This document shows, piece after piece, positions 8,775 through 17,095 of a DNA stretch of 64,000 bases (position 1 is its first letter; every line of letters starts with the position of its first letter). Below the pieces are notes generated by a model, which saw nothing but the letters and a program-made list of their open reading frames with translations, was not told the origin of the DNA and searched no databases. Source of the DNA: Gillisia hiemivivida. Its GTDB lineage: Bacteria > Bacteroidota > Bacteroidia > Flavobacteriales > Flavobacteriaceae. The DNA is taken from contig NZ_VORY01000002.1 of the NCBI RefSeq assembly GCF_007997295.1, positions 124,001 to 188,000 on the forward strand, in the 5' to 3' direction. A program made the translations under genes and the position numbers.

Positions 8775-9494
8775 ATGGAAAGGAAAGAAAAAAGATTGGC
8801 AGATTACAGAGAAAAATTGAAGGATTGTGCATTAATAAAGAATATGCATCCAGATTCAATTGATTCTTTTCTGTCGCTCTTCCATAAGGAGACTTGGCCA
8901 AAAAACACATGTATTCTTAGTGCTGAAAAATTATCCTATCACTTTTATATTATACTCTCAGGAAGGATTAAAATGTATCAGGTAGATGATTGGAATGGTA
9001 AAGAAATTACCTTATTCTTACTCACCAAATGTGATATTTTTGACCTCTTTTGCCTTCTGGATGGTAATAAACATACGGTATATTATGAGTGTTTAGACAA
9101 AGCAAAGGTTATTTGCGCACCTATGGAAGATCTTCGAAAATGGTTGGATGAAAATCCTGAAAACTATAAACAAATCCTGCCTTATGCGGGTAGGCATTTA
9201 AGACTCTTAGAAAATTTTGTTTCCGATATCACCTTTGCCGATATTTCAACCCGATTACTTAATCTTTTACTTAGAAACGTAAATGAAGAATCGCAAAACC
9301 TGGAGTTGATCAATGATCTTCCAAATAAGGAAATTGCTAATCTAATAGGATCTACAAGAGCGGTAGTAAATAGGCACCTTCAAGAGCTCAAAGAAAATGG
9401 ATCACTTAAGATCTCTAGAAAAAAAATGGAGATAAAAGATTTAAAAACACTTATTAGAATAATGGCAGACAAGAAAAAGTATAATCCTTATTAA
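8775..9494 (+). CDS. Crp/Fnr family transcriptional regulator
   Basis: A 239-residue regulator. Residues about 20-135 form a cyclic-nucleotide-binding-type beta roll (LSYHFYIILSGRIKMYQ... LFLLTKCDIFDLFCLL). The C-terminal winged helix has LPNKEIANLIGSTRAVVNRH, with the recognition helix STRAVVNRHLQEL. There is no N-terminal Fnr cysteine cluster, so an iron-sulfur oxygen sensor is unlikely. The arginine and serine residues that bind cAMP in CRP are not evident, so the ligand is unknown. The gene is monocistronic, with a half-site cluster in front that suggests autoregulation. Confidence 0.85.
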   Translation: MERKEKRLADYREKLKDCALIKNMHPDSIDSFLSLFHKETWPKNTCILSAEKLSYHFYIILSGRIKMYQVDDWNGKEITLFLLTKCDIFDLFCLLDGNKHTVYYECLDKAKVICAPMEDLRKWLDENPENYKQILPYAGRHLRLLENFVSDITFADISTRLLNLLLRNVNEESQNLELINDLPNKEIANLIGSTRAVVNRHLQELKENGSLKISRKKMEIKDLKTLIRIMADKKKYNPY

Positions 9495-9578
9495 TTTTAT
9501 CAGCTTAAAATTCATTTATAGACAATTATAAAATAAGATTGTGCTACTTAGGACATAGTAGAATGGCTTTATCTCCTT

Positions 9579-9586
9579 TACCTTTG
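9579..9586 (+). promoter_or_regulatory. Putative -7 element for the secreted protein gene
   Basis: TACCTTTG matches TAnnTTTG exactly, 28 bases before the ATG at 9615. The right-hand duplicate has the related TATCTTTA before its gene. Confidence 0.5.
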
Positions 9587-9614
9587 ATATAGTATTAATT
9601 TAAATATTTATATT

Positions 9615-10169
9615 ATGAAAACTATGCTTTTATTTGTATTTCTGCTATTAAGTATGGGTGCAATGCAGGCACAAGAAGTGATCCAATTGGGTGAAGCGCG
9701 TATAAGCTATAATCCCAATGCTATAGTAGTAAATTCCGATTTATATTCTGTCGGTTTTACTGTTAAAGAAAACTACATAGGAGAATTTTCTAAGAATCCT
9801 ATTCAGTTTATGAAACAAAATTTTGATTTTAAAGGTTTATTAACTTCGGTTGAAAACAGAGATGATTTTGATGAATTTATAGTTACTTTTAAAAGTGCTA
9901 AAGGTTATTTAGAAGCTGTTTATACAAGCGAGGGAGAGTTGAAAGGAACTCACCAAAGATTTGTGGACAAGGCCTTGCCTATTGTTTTAAGAAACCAGCT
10001 TTATTTAGAAAATAAAGGTTGGACTATGGCTGGAAATAAATATATAGCCAGCGGTAATAGCGATAGAATTGACAAAGAAATTTACAAGATTAAACTTGAA
10101 AATGGAAACAAATCTCGTAGAGTAAAAATAGTACCTGGTATTACAATCTTAGGAGTTGCTAGTAACTAG
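9615..10169 (+). CDS. Secreted protein of unknown function, paralogue A
   Basis: A 184-residue exported protein. The signal peptide (MKTMLLFVFLLLSMGAMQA) has a likely cleavage after MQA or QAQ. The mature part alternates polar and hydrophobic residues as in a small beta protein; I do not recognise the family. Its paralogue at 14544 is nearly identical over the first 35 residues and then diverges, especially at the C-terminus. It contains no cysteine. The gene ends in a strong hairpin terminator and is followed by the decayed cysM copy, showing that it was duplicated as part of a larger block. Confidence 0.75.
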   Translation: MKTMLLFVFLLLSMGAMQAQEVIQLGEARISYNPNAIVVNSDLYSVGFTVKENYIGEFSKNPIQFMKQNFDFKGLLTSVENRDDFDEFIVTFKSAKGYLEAVYTSEGELKGTHQRFVDKALPIVLRNQLYLENKGWTMAGNKYIASGNSDRIDKEIYKIKLENGNKSRRVKIVPGITILGVASN

Positions 10170-10235
10170 TTTGTTTTCAATTAGCTAGAAAAATGATGCC
10201 CTTTTATAAATATAAATTTTATAATATGTAAGACT

Positions 10236-10275
10236 CAAGGAACTTGATAAACCGTCAAGTTCCTTGATGTTTTTA
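10236..10275 (+). terminator. Rho-independent terminator
   Basis: A perfect 12-bp stem, CAAGGAACTTGA with TCAAGTTCCTTG, and a 7-nt loop, followed by ATGTTTTT. The right-hand duplicate at 15150 has the same hairpin with one loop change. Confidence 0.85.
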
Positions 10276-10612
10276 TAAAAACAGAACTGTAGACAAATAC
10301 CTATCTCTAGGATTGCAAACATAATTACCTCTTCCACTTCTTCACAAATTCTAACAGCTTCAATTACACCACCACCACTACTTATCAGCAAAAACACCTT
10401 TATCCTTTAGCACTCTTTATCCCCTGACTATGGCCTCCAAATCTCCAACCACCGGGATACGATTTACCTTTTTTAGGATCGAAATTCTTCGGAAGATATT
10501 CCCTTAGCCATTTACTTATCCCCGGGATTCTAGAATTGTCTGTAGGATTTAAACCTACTATTTGAATAGTATTATTTTGTTCTTTTAAAAAGTGGATATT
10601 TCCATAATACTA
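10270..10612 (-). pseudogene. Decayed 3' fragment of cysM (cysteine synthase B)
   Basis: On the minus strand, fragments translate as IEAVRICEEVEE and, further upstream, a stretch matching the FNPKK...YLPK..WPK region of intact cysM at 15186-16070. The nucleotide alignment to 15186-15537 is colinear, for example TTATCC(C)CGGGATTCTAGAATT and ACTATTTGAATA in both. Frameshifts and small deletions break the frame, and about 175 N-terminal codons, including the PLP lysine, are absent. An ORF of 70 codons read at 10185-10397 is only a remnant of this frame. It results from duplication of the neighbouring locus, not from independent acquisition. Confidence 0.85.
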
Positions 10613-11066
10613 TCTATATACCCACACAATAAACAAAATGGAAGCGCGGTGTCTTTGTCTTCTGATTCAGATACTGAATTGTCAAAAATTGGATGCTGTT
10701 TGAGGCTACATTATTTAAATGAATTTTCGTTTTTCCTATGAGAAAGATAATTACGTTTCATAATGATATTTATTTTCCGACACCTTTTTAAGGTAGCTGC
10801 GGAACCGAGACCTCTCATAAAACTGGGTTTATCCTATTTTTAAATTGCTTAACAATAGTATACTGGTTCTAGCCGTATTTGGATTTGAATTGCATTACTC
10901 TCGCAGTCACACATTTAATCTTTTAAATTTACACTACTTACCATCTGTGTACTAGACCTTAACTCGCTTTTATCATAAAATATCCTTAAAATGGTATGTT
11001 TTTTTGTAGATTCGTCCACGATCCCTACAGAAAATTTATATTTATTCATGATATTATATTAAAATA
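10613..11066. other. 454-base non-coding stretch between cysM fragment and 791-residue gene
   Basis: This stretch belongs to neither duplicated copy. The only possible gene is a 44-codon minus-strand ORF at 10915-11049 (listed separately). The rest shows short open frames only, with no match to the R1 or R2 repeats. Confidence 0.4.
10915..11049 (-). CDS. Possible 44-residue ORF or relic
   Basis: An ATG-started frame reading MNKYKFSVGIVDESTKK... ending SSVNLKD, followed in frame, directly after the TAA, by a further 22 codons starting MCDCES. Composition looks protein-like, but no good ribosome site is visible and no family is recognised. The in-frame continuation suggests a pseudogene rather than a functional miniprotein. 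It is divergent to the 791-residue gene with 17 bases between starts. Confidence 0.2.
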   Translation of the reverse strand: MNKYKFSVGIVDESTKKHTILRIFYDKSELRSSTQMVSSVNLKD

Positions 11067-13442
11067 ATGAAATTAAAGAATTCTGTCTTTTACGGCTTTC
11101 TATTATCCGCCTTTTTAATGGCTAGCATGCCCTCCTTTTCTCAGGCAAACAAAACTTCCAAAGAATTGATTTCCAACAATATCAACAACTACTTTCTTAT
11201 GGATAGGGAAAACATTCATGTGCAATTCAACAAGGATGTTTTCTTTACCTCTGAAGATATCTGGTTCAAGGGTTACGTGTACAACAGGAAAACCAAAACC
11301 CCATTTAAAGTTACTACCAATGTATTTTTAAGTCTTATTGGGGAAAATGGAACAAAAATCAAAGATCAATTGGTATATGCACAAAATGGATCCTTTTCAG
11401 GAAATTTTGAGGCCGATTCATCGTTGAAATCGGGCACCTATTATATACAGGTTTACACCAACTGGATGAATAATTTTGCTGAAAGTGAAGCATTTATTCA
11501 GAAAATACAAATCCTCAACAAAAAAGATTCAGAATTTGCCGGTGTAGATACGCCTGCAGGTTCTCCCGTGGTAGCATTTCACCCTGAAGGTGGACAACTT
11601 GTGCAGGGAACTAGCAGTGTGCTGGGAATAAGAATTCAGGATTGCAACAACCAGGTGACAAGTGTTACCGAAGCCGGAATATTTAATTCCAAAGGAGAAC
11701 AGGTTAAAAAAGTTTTTATCGATAAGTCGGGTTATGGAAAATTTGATCTTCCCTGGGGAGAGGAGCAATATATCCTACGTTATAATTTTGATGGGAAGGG
11801 CTTTGAAAAACCACTTCCCAAGGCACAGACCCGCGGATTTGCACTGGATGTGAACAATTATTCTTTGCCAGGTAAGACCCTAGTAAATTTGAGCAGCAAT
11901 AAAGAAACTATGCGCACTCTCAATGGGGAGGATATTTATCTAGTGGTACATCAAGATGACAATAGCGCAATTTTTGATGTAAAACTGGATCCTGAAACTT
12001 TAAAACAGCAGCTCGTCTTTTCTAATGCTGAACTCTCTGAAGGCGTTAACACCCTTCGGCTGGTAGACGGGAAACTGAATCAACTGGCAGAAAGACTGAT
12101 TTTTCAACCCATTGAGCAAAATACTGAGGCAGCATTAAAGGTGACCAAACACGCCAAAGATTCTGTCACTATTTCCGGGGCACCTGGAAATAATATGAAT
12201 TTGAGCATTTCGGTCTTGCCCGGGGAATCTATAGCGTCTAGGGAGAGCAGTGGTATTTTTAGCTCCTTCTTGCTACATCCCTACGTCAATGAAAAAGTAT
12301 GGCATAATAATTATGTGTTCAGCAATCCGACAAAAGCTGAGCATTATGAGCTGGACCTTTTTCTGCTGAATCAAAAATCGGGGAAATATACCTGGAAAAA
12401 CATTATGACCAATGCGCCCGTAGATACTTATAAATTTGACTTGGGGGTTCAAATTAAAGGTAGTCTGAATCCAACACTTAAGAATTTTGAAGATCACCGT
12501 ATTCAGTTATTTTCTGTTACTTCAGATATTGATGAAGCTACCAAAGCGAACAAAAACCGCGAATTTTATTTTGACAATCTTATTCTGGCAGATTCTTCTT
12601 GGATTAATTTAGGGGTCTATGACAAGAGAAACATGCTTGTAAAAACCAGCGTCTTTCCAGAAGTTATAAACGGAAAGGGAAAATACGTCCATGCCTTCCA
12701 GCCCAAATTGGTTAGCTGCAATGAGTTAGTAGAGAAAAAAACCTTCGCGCTTCCTGCTTTTGCTGAAGAATTTGTGCAATTGGATGAAGTAGAACTGCAG
12801 GGTCGAAAGGTAGAACAATTTGAACATCAAAATGATTCAGGGAATAGAAACCTTACGGCATTTAAAGTGAGTGAACGAGATGAGTCCATGTACAGAGATG
12901 TACTCCAATTTATTGAGGCTAACAGTACTTTTACGGTTGAAAACAGTCAAGGTAGAGTGTCTATCTTCAGTAGGCAATCCAGCACAATCAGTTCGGCAAG
13001 GGTCACCCCAATAGTTTACCTTAATAATATACAGCTGTTTGATCTCAGTATTCTTTCGGTGATGCGCATGTACGAGGTAGCCGAAGTCTATATCAATGCC
13101 CAGGCAATTGTTGCTTCCGTTCGAAATAATATTGGGATCGTAAAAATATATACCAAGGCCGGATATGTAACGGCTGCAAAAGATGGGGTGGTTCCCTTCC
13201 AGGTAGTGAACGGATTTGCTATACAAAAACCATTTGAAAACAGCTTTTATTATAGTACTAGTGATCGGGGGTTTAAAAATTTCGGACTTGTACATTGGAT
13301 TCCAACTGTGCTAACTAACGACGAGGGAAAAATTGAATTCCAGGCTCCAAAATTGGGGCAGGAGGATCTAAGAGTTCGTATAGAGGGTTTCGCCGCAGAC
13401 GGGACATTAATTTCTGAGGAACGCAATATTACCGTAAATTAA
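11067..13442 (+). CDS. Large secreted protein with MG2-like domain and degenerate TonB-plug-like region
   Basis: A 791-residue exported protein with a signal peptide ending near SFSQA. Residues about 45-150 resemble the MG2 beta-sandwich of alpha-2-macroglobulin-type proteins (NIHVQFNKDVFFTSEDIWFKG, with GTYYIQVYTNWM at its end). The C-terminal 650-710 region (VTPIVYLNNIQLFDLSIL... NNIGIVKIYTKAGY) is reminiscent of a TonB-dependent receptor plug, but there is no beta barrel. Such proteins are common and uncharacterised in Bacteroidetes; surface or periplasmic handling of macromolecules is a guess. By eye the gene is richer in G and C and uses more GGG/CCC/CGC than its neighbours. It sits between the two duplicated segments. 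Confidence 0.75.
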   Translation: MKLKNSVFYGFLLSAFLMASMPSFSQANKTSKELISNNINNYFLMDRENIHVQFNKDVFFTSEDIWFKGYVYNRKTKTPFKVTTNVFLSLIGENGTKIKDQLVYAQNGSFSGNFEADSSLKSGTYYIQVYTNWMNNFAESEAFIQKIQILNKKDSEFAGVDTPAGSPVVAFHPEGGQLVQGTSSVLGIRIQDCNNQVTSVTEAGIFNSKGEQVKKVFIDKSGYGKFDLPWGEEQYILRYNFDGKGFEKPLPKAQTRGFALDVNNYSLPGKTLVNLSSNKETMRTLNGEDIYLVVHQDDNSAIFDVKLDPETLKQQLVFSNAELSEGVNTLRLVDGKLNQLAERLIFQPIEQNTEAALKVTKHAKDSVTISGAPGNNMNLSISVLPGESIASRESSGIFSSFLLHPYVNEKVWHNNYVFSNPTKAEHYELDLFLLNQKSGKYTWKNIMTNAPVDTYKFDLGVQIKGSLNPTLKNFEDHRIQLFSVTSDIDEATKANKNREFYFDNLILADSSWINLGVYDKRNMLVKTSVFPEVINGKGKYVHAFQPKLVSCNELVEKKTFALPAFAEEFVQLDEVELQGRKVEQFEHQNDSGNRNLTAFKVSERDESMYRDVLQFIEANSTFTVENSQGRVSIFSRQSSTISSARVTPIVYLNNIQLFDLSILSVMRMYEVAEVYINAQAIVASVRNNIGIVKIYTKAGYVTAAKDGVVPFQVVNGFAIQKPFENSFYYSTSDRGFKNFGLVHWIPTVLTNDEGKIEFQAPKLGQEDLRVRIEGFAADGTLISEERNITVN

Positions 13443-13599
13443 TTACTCGTTTTTTAATTGAATAAAGACTAAAAAGACTTTGTTATTGAGGCTTCAACAC
13501 AATCAATTTACAAAGTCCTTCTCATTTAAAGCCCGATTTTATTATTAACATGCAAGATTGAATTACTCCAACATAATAAGCCATAATGAACGTAAAATA

Positions 13600-14040
13600 T
13601 AAATTGCGAAGTTTGCTAATACCACTTAGAAAAAAGGCTTTTCTGAAAAAATCTTAAAACCCTTTCAGCCTAAAAAAAATTATCCGGTTTTTTATAGCGT
13701 AGCATCTGAGGTGTTTTCGATTCAAAATAATATATATCGAAGATTTGGAAGATCTATTTACGCCATTGGTTAGTTAAGGTGACAGTGTTTTCAGATTTCT
13801 GGAGCTATAATCCCGATACAGATAATGGTAACAAATGGCAGATCTTCCTCCAAAGTCCCCAAGGCAGATGTATCAATATTTATTATTTGATATAAAACTC
13901 AAGTGAACAATGATCCATCCCATACCTCAAATAATGATTTCGGGAGGTACTAGCCTGCTACAAATATCTATGATCGAAATACGATTGTTAGTTCAAGTCA
14001 AGCAAAAAAGAAGACAAATTTCCAAAGCCATTATATAAAA
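13600..14040 (+). pseudogene. Decayed coding sequence of unknown family
   Basis: Three successive plus-strand frames each read as plausible protein and end in stops or shift. One frame from 13696 gives SVASEVFSIQNN...GRSIYAIG; a second from 13779 gives VTVFSDFWSYNPDTDNGNKW and continues to IYYLI; a third around 13903 gives VNNDPSHTSNNDFGRY. Alternation of frames over about 350 bases fits a frameshifted relic. The parent family is not recognised, and chance cannot be excluded. The remainder of 13443-14543 is non-coding. Confidence 0.35.
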
Positions 14041-14136
14041 TAACGTAAAAAATATTATATATCTATTTTAAGTCCAATAATCAATTAACCTTTTTGAAAT
14101 AGCTGCGTTCCAATGTTCCAATGACTATCAGAATAA

Positions 14137-14175
14137 TTTCAGGGTCTCATCTCAAAATAAATGAGATGCTGAAAA
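14137..14175. repeat. Fragment of intergenic repeat R1
   Basis: TTTCAGGGTCTCATCTC followed by ATGAGATGCTGAAA, an inverted arrangement of R1 arms with the spacer reduced to a few bases. Confidence 0.5.
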
Positions 14176-14240
14176 AAGTTAGTATTTACCTGTTTTTCTA
14201 AAATTGGTAATATTTAACAAGTATACCTCAGCAATAAATG

Positions 14241-14300
14241 GCCACTAATTCACAAATTAAATATTAAAAATATCCTTGAAAATATTCGTGAATCCTTGGC
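14241..14300. repeat. 60-bp imperfect inverted repeat
   Basis: GCCACTAATTCACAAAT at the left and ATTCGTGAATCCTTGGC at the right are inverted copies with a few mismatches, around an A/T-rich centre. It resembles dispersed palindromic elements of the type ATTCGTGAATTCGTGGC common in this phylum; there is only one copy in the window. Confidence 0.5.
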
Positions 14301-14543
14301 TTCAATATTAGTATTGCTACCTTCAGTCAGAAATTCAATAAAACACCTCAATTTCCTAGACTAGATAAATTTTTATCACTGGTTTCAGCATAGCGGAAAC
14401 CACCTAACCTGATTTATTTGAAAACTACTCACTGCAACAAAACAAGACAATTAGAAAAGAAAAAAATTGAATGCTACTTATGTGCTAGTAAATAAAAAAC
14501 CCTCACAATATCTTTATAGTATAAATAACTTAAATATATTATC

Positions 14544-15113
14544 ATGAAAACAATGCTTTTATTTGTAATTCTGCTTTTAAGTATGGGTGCAATGCAGGCA
14601 CAAGAAGTGATCCAATTGGGTGAAGCGCGTATAAGCTATAATCCCGATGCTATTGTTGTAGATTCTGATTTAAATTCTCTAAGTTTTACAGTTAAAGAAA
14701 AATATAACGGAGAATTTTCAAAAAATCCAATTCAGTTCATGAAACAAAATTTTGATTTTAAAGGCTTATTGTCATCCCTTGAAGGTTCAGATGATTTTTA
14801 TGAGTTTTTAGTGACCTTCAAAAGTAAAAAAGGCTATTTAGAGGCTACTTATAATATTGAGGGTGAGTTAGTAAACACCTATCAAAAGTTTAGTAACAAA
14901 ACCTTACCATTAGATATAAGAAGACAAGTTTATACACAGAATCAAGGATGGACCATGGTGAGTAATAAATATGTTGCCAGTGGAAGATTTGATAGAATTG
15001 ATAAAGAATTCTATAAAATTAAACTTGCAAATAATAACAAATTAAAAAACATAAAAGTTGTTCCAGGTTCTACATCAGATGCAGGTTTAGCTAGTGTTAA
15101 GCTAAATATTTAA
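14544..15113 (+). CDS. Secreted protein of unknown function, paralogue B
   Basis: A 189-residue exported protein, paralogous to the gene at 9615. Signal peptide MKTMLLFVILLLSMGAMQA. Bases 14577-14645 are identical to 9648-9716 over 69 positions, whereas the rest of the gene has many substitutions, including synonymous ones. The mature C-terminus ends GSTSDAGLASVKLNI, longer than in paralogue A. Family and function are unknown. It is followed by a strong terminator and then by cysM in convergent orientation. Confidence 0.78.
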   Translation: MKTMLLFVILLLSMGAMQAQEVIQLGEARISYNPDAIVVDSDLNSLSFTVKEKYNGEFSKNPIQFMKQNFDFKGLLSSLEGSDDFYEFLVTFKSKKGYLEATYNIEGELVNTYQKFSNKTLPLDIRRQVYTQNQGWTMVSNKYVASGRFDRIDKEFYKIKLANNNKLKNIKVVPGSTSDAGLASVKLNI

Positions 15114-15149
15114 AAAACGGGATTCTTTTATAGAAATGACAAGAGGATT

Positions 15150-15187
15150 CAAGGAACTTGATAAACCATCAAGTTCCTTGATTTTTT
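15150..15187 (+). terminator. Rho-independent terminator
   Basis: A 12-bp perfect stem (CAAGGAACTTGA/TCAAGTTCCTTG) with loop TAAACCA, followed by ATTTTTT. It terminates paralogue B; its T tract overlaps the stop of convergent cysM. Confidence 0.85.
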
Positions 15188-16070
15188 ACATAAATAGATC
15201 TGATGATAAATAGCGATCTCCACGGTCACAAACAATACTTACTACAACTCCTTCTTCTAATTCTTCACACAATCTTACCGCTGCACTAGCAGAACCTCCA
15301 CTACTCATTCCTGCAAATATCCCTTCATCTTTAGCCAGTCGTTGGGTCATTATTTTTGCTTCAACATCACTCACCTCTATAACCCTGTCTACTTTTTTGG
15401 GATTAAATATTTTTGGTAAATATTCTTTAGGCCATTTTCTTATCCCGGGAATTCTAGAATTATCCGTGGGCTGTACACCCACTATTTGAATACCATCATT
15501 TTGCTCTTTCAAAAAAGTTGAAGTACCCATAATAGTTCCTGTGGTTCCCATTGAAGAAACAAAGTGAGTTACTTCATTATTGGTATCTCTCCAAATTTCA
15601 GGCCCTGTGGTTTTATAATGTGCTTTCCAATTGTCGTTATTAGCGAATTGATTAATCATATAATAATCACCGGTCTTCGATTTCTCTTCTGCATAATCTC
15701 TGGCATTTTCTATACCTCCATCTGCATCAGTTAAAGTAACTTTTGCGCCATAGGCTCTCATCGTTTGTACCCGCTCAATCGTAGAGTTCTCTGGCATTAC
15801 CAGTTCTATGTCAAGTTTAAAGATTCCAGCTATCATTGCTAGAGCGATTCCAGTATTCCCACTTGTAGCCTCAATAAGCTTAGACTCTTTGTTGATGTCT
15901 CCCCGCTCCAAAGCACTTTTTATCATATTATACGCAGCACGGTCCTTCACACTACCTCCTGGGTTTTGCCCTTCCAATTTTAAAAAAAGACTAACCTTAG
16001 GGTTTTTGATTAAGGTTTCCGACTTAACCAATGGCGTATTACCAATTAAACCTAATATTGAATTATTCAT
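15186..16070 (-). CDS. cysM: Cysteine synthase B (O-acetylserine sulfhydrylase)
   Basis: PLP enzyme making cysteine from O-acetylserine and sulfide or thiosulfate. Lys42 in PGGSVKDR is the Schiff-base lysine, TSGNTGIAL at 69-77 binds substrate, and GTTGTIMG is the PLP-phosphate loop. The length of 294 residues and the short C-terminus fit the CysM rather than the CysK subgroup. It overlaps the serine acetyltransferase gene upstream by 8 bases (16063-16070), so the two are co-translated and form the last two steps of cysteine synthesis. A decayed copy of its 3' end lies at 10270-10612. Confidence 0.92.
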   Translation of the reverse strand: MNNSILGLIGNTPLVKSETLIKNPKVSLFLKLEGQNPGGSVKDRAAYNMIKSALERGDINKESKLIEATSGNTGIALAMIAGIFKLDIELVMPENSTIERVQTMRAYGAKVTLTDADGGIENARDYAEEKSKTGDYYMINQFANNDNWKAHYKTTGPEIWRDTNNEVTHFVSSMGTTGTIMGTSTFLKEQNDGIQIVGVQPTDNSRIPGIRKWPKEYLPKIFNPKKVDRVIEVSDVEAKIMTQRLAKDEGIFAGMSSGGSASAAVRLCEELEEGVVVSIVCDRGDRYLSSDLFM

Positions 16071-16857
16071 TTTTTACTGAATTTTTAATTTTGATTTGAG
16101 GATTATGAGATACCATAGAATTTGAAGGTACTGAAGCTGTTAACCAAACATTTCCTCCAATAATACTATTTGCTCCAATTACCGTTTCTCCTCCTAAAAT
16201 TGTTGCGTTTGCATAGATGGTCACATTTTCTTCAATTGTAGGATGTCTCTTTATATTTCTAAGATCTCTGTGAACAGAGAGCGCACCTAAAGTTACCCCT
16301 TGATATATTTTTACGTTATTCTTAATAATAGTAGTCTCGCCAATAACAACTCCTGTTGCATGATCTATAAAAAAAGGAACTCCTATATGAGCTCCGGGAT
16401 TAATGTCTGTTCCAGTTTGTCTATGTGCGCATTCAGACATTAGTCGTGGAACCAGAGGTAATCCGAATTTATTGAGCTCATGACTTAGCCTATAAATAGC
16501 GATTGCAAAGAATCCTGGGTAAGCCAGATAAACCTCCTCAATAGAATTCGCTGCAGGGTCATTTCTCATAATTGCATTTGCATCCTTATTTAATTTCTCC
16601 AAGATCTCTGGTAATTTCTCTAAATAGGACTGCCATATTTCTTTGCAAGGTTTTCCCGGTTCCCAACAAACAAGATCTACCAATTCTTGAAAATCTAGTT
16701 CAAGCTGGTTTATATTCTTTTCCACCGGGGTTGCTTCATCAAATAAAGTATAGAATAATTTATGGGTGAATGCTTCAGATTTTTCACGAATAGCATACTT
16801 CAAATGTGGAAATTGCTTTTGTTCCTGAATTTTTTCAATAATAGTCTCTCTCTTCAT
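16063..16857 (-). CDS. Serine O-acetyltransferase
   Basis: Transfers acetyl from acetyl-CoA to serine, the first step of cysteine synthesis. The 264-residue protein has an N-terminal helical domain and a C-terminal left-handed beta helix of hexapeptide repeats (IGVPFFIDHATGVVIGE..., TIYANATILGGETVIG, SIIGGNVWLT). The length matches the long EpsC-type enzymes. It is followed directly by cysM with overlapping codons, so enzyme and product user are stoichiometrically linked. The promoter is about 70 bases upstream and the leader contains a hairpin. Confidence 0.9.
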   Translation of the reverse strand: MKRETIIEKIQEQKQFPHLKYAIREKSEAFTHKLFYTLFDEATPVEKNINQLELDFQELVDLVCWEPGKPCKEIWQSYLEKLPEILEKLNKDANAIMRNDPAANSIEEVYLAYPGFFAIAIYRLSHELNKFGLPLVPRLMSECAHRQTGTDINPGAHIGVPFFIDHATGVVIGETTIIKNNVKIYQGVTLGALSVHRDLRNIKRHPTIEENVTIYANATILGGETVIGANSIIGGNVWLTASVPSNSMVSHNPQIKIKNSVKNE

Positions 16858-16881
16858 AATTTTTAAATCCTGAATAGTAAG

Positions 16882-16934
16882 AATAATGCTTTATAGAAAG
16901 GCATTATTATTTGTGCCGATTAATACCAAAGTTA
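16882..16934 (-). promoter_or_regulatory. cysE-cysM promoter and leader hairpin
   Basis: The minus strand carries TAACTTTG (16927-16934), an exact TAnnTTTG -7 element. Between it and the ATG at 16857 is an 8-bp perfect stem, AATAATGC with GCATTATT (16882-16908, loop 11). It has no U tract, so it is not a classical terminator; a leader control element or mRNA-stability stem is possible. Confidence 0.4.
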
Positions 16935-17095
16935 TGGATTTATTAATGAAGAATTATAGATCTATGTTAAGGGAAACTCTTAAAATAATAACCCGGAAAT
17001 TTAACTTTTTATACACGTTAAAAATATATTAAGGGAAAAACACTGTCGCTTAAATTTCTGTAAATTAGTGTATTAATCATACTAAATATATAATC

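Larger units (their letters stand above)
9538..10612. repeat. Left copy of a 1.07-kb segmental duplication
   Basis: Aligns colinearly with 14466-15537. Both contain a related promoter region (ATTG...GCTACTTA start), a secreted-protein gene, a 31-nt hairpin terminator differing by one base, and the 3' part of cysM in reverse orientation. Here the cysM part is decayed. Homology stops near 10612 inside cysM. Confidence 0.8.
14466..15537. repeat. Right copy of the 1.07-kb segmental duplication
   Basis: Colinear with 9538-10612: promoter region, secreted-protein gene, hairpin terminator and the 3' third of cysM. In this copy cysM is intact and continues beyond the duplicated segment, so this is probably the ancestral arrangement. 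Confidence 0.8.

Noticed and set aside
10185-10397. 70-codon minus-strand ORF after the first secreted gene
   Set aside because: It aligns with the 3' end of intact cysM and contains a frameshifted part of it; it is a pseudogene remnant, not a gene.
12837-13295. 152-codon antisense ORF within the 791-residue gene
   Set aside because: The plus-strand frame has a signal peptide, domains and full length; the antisense frame has no family features.
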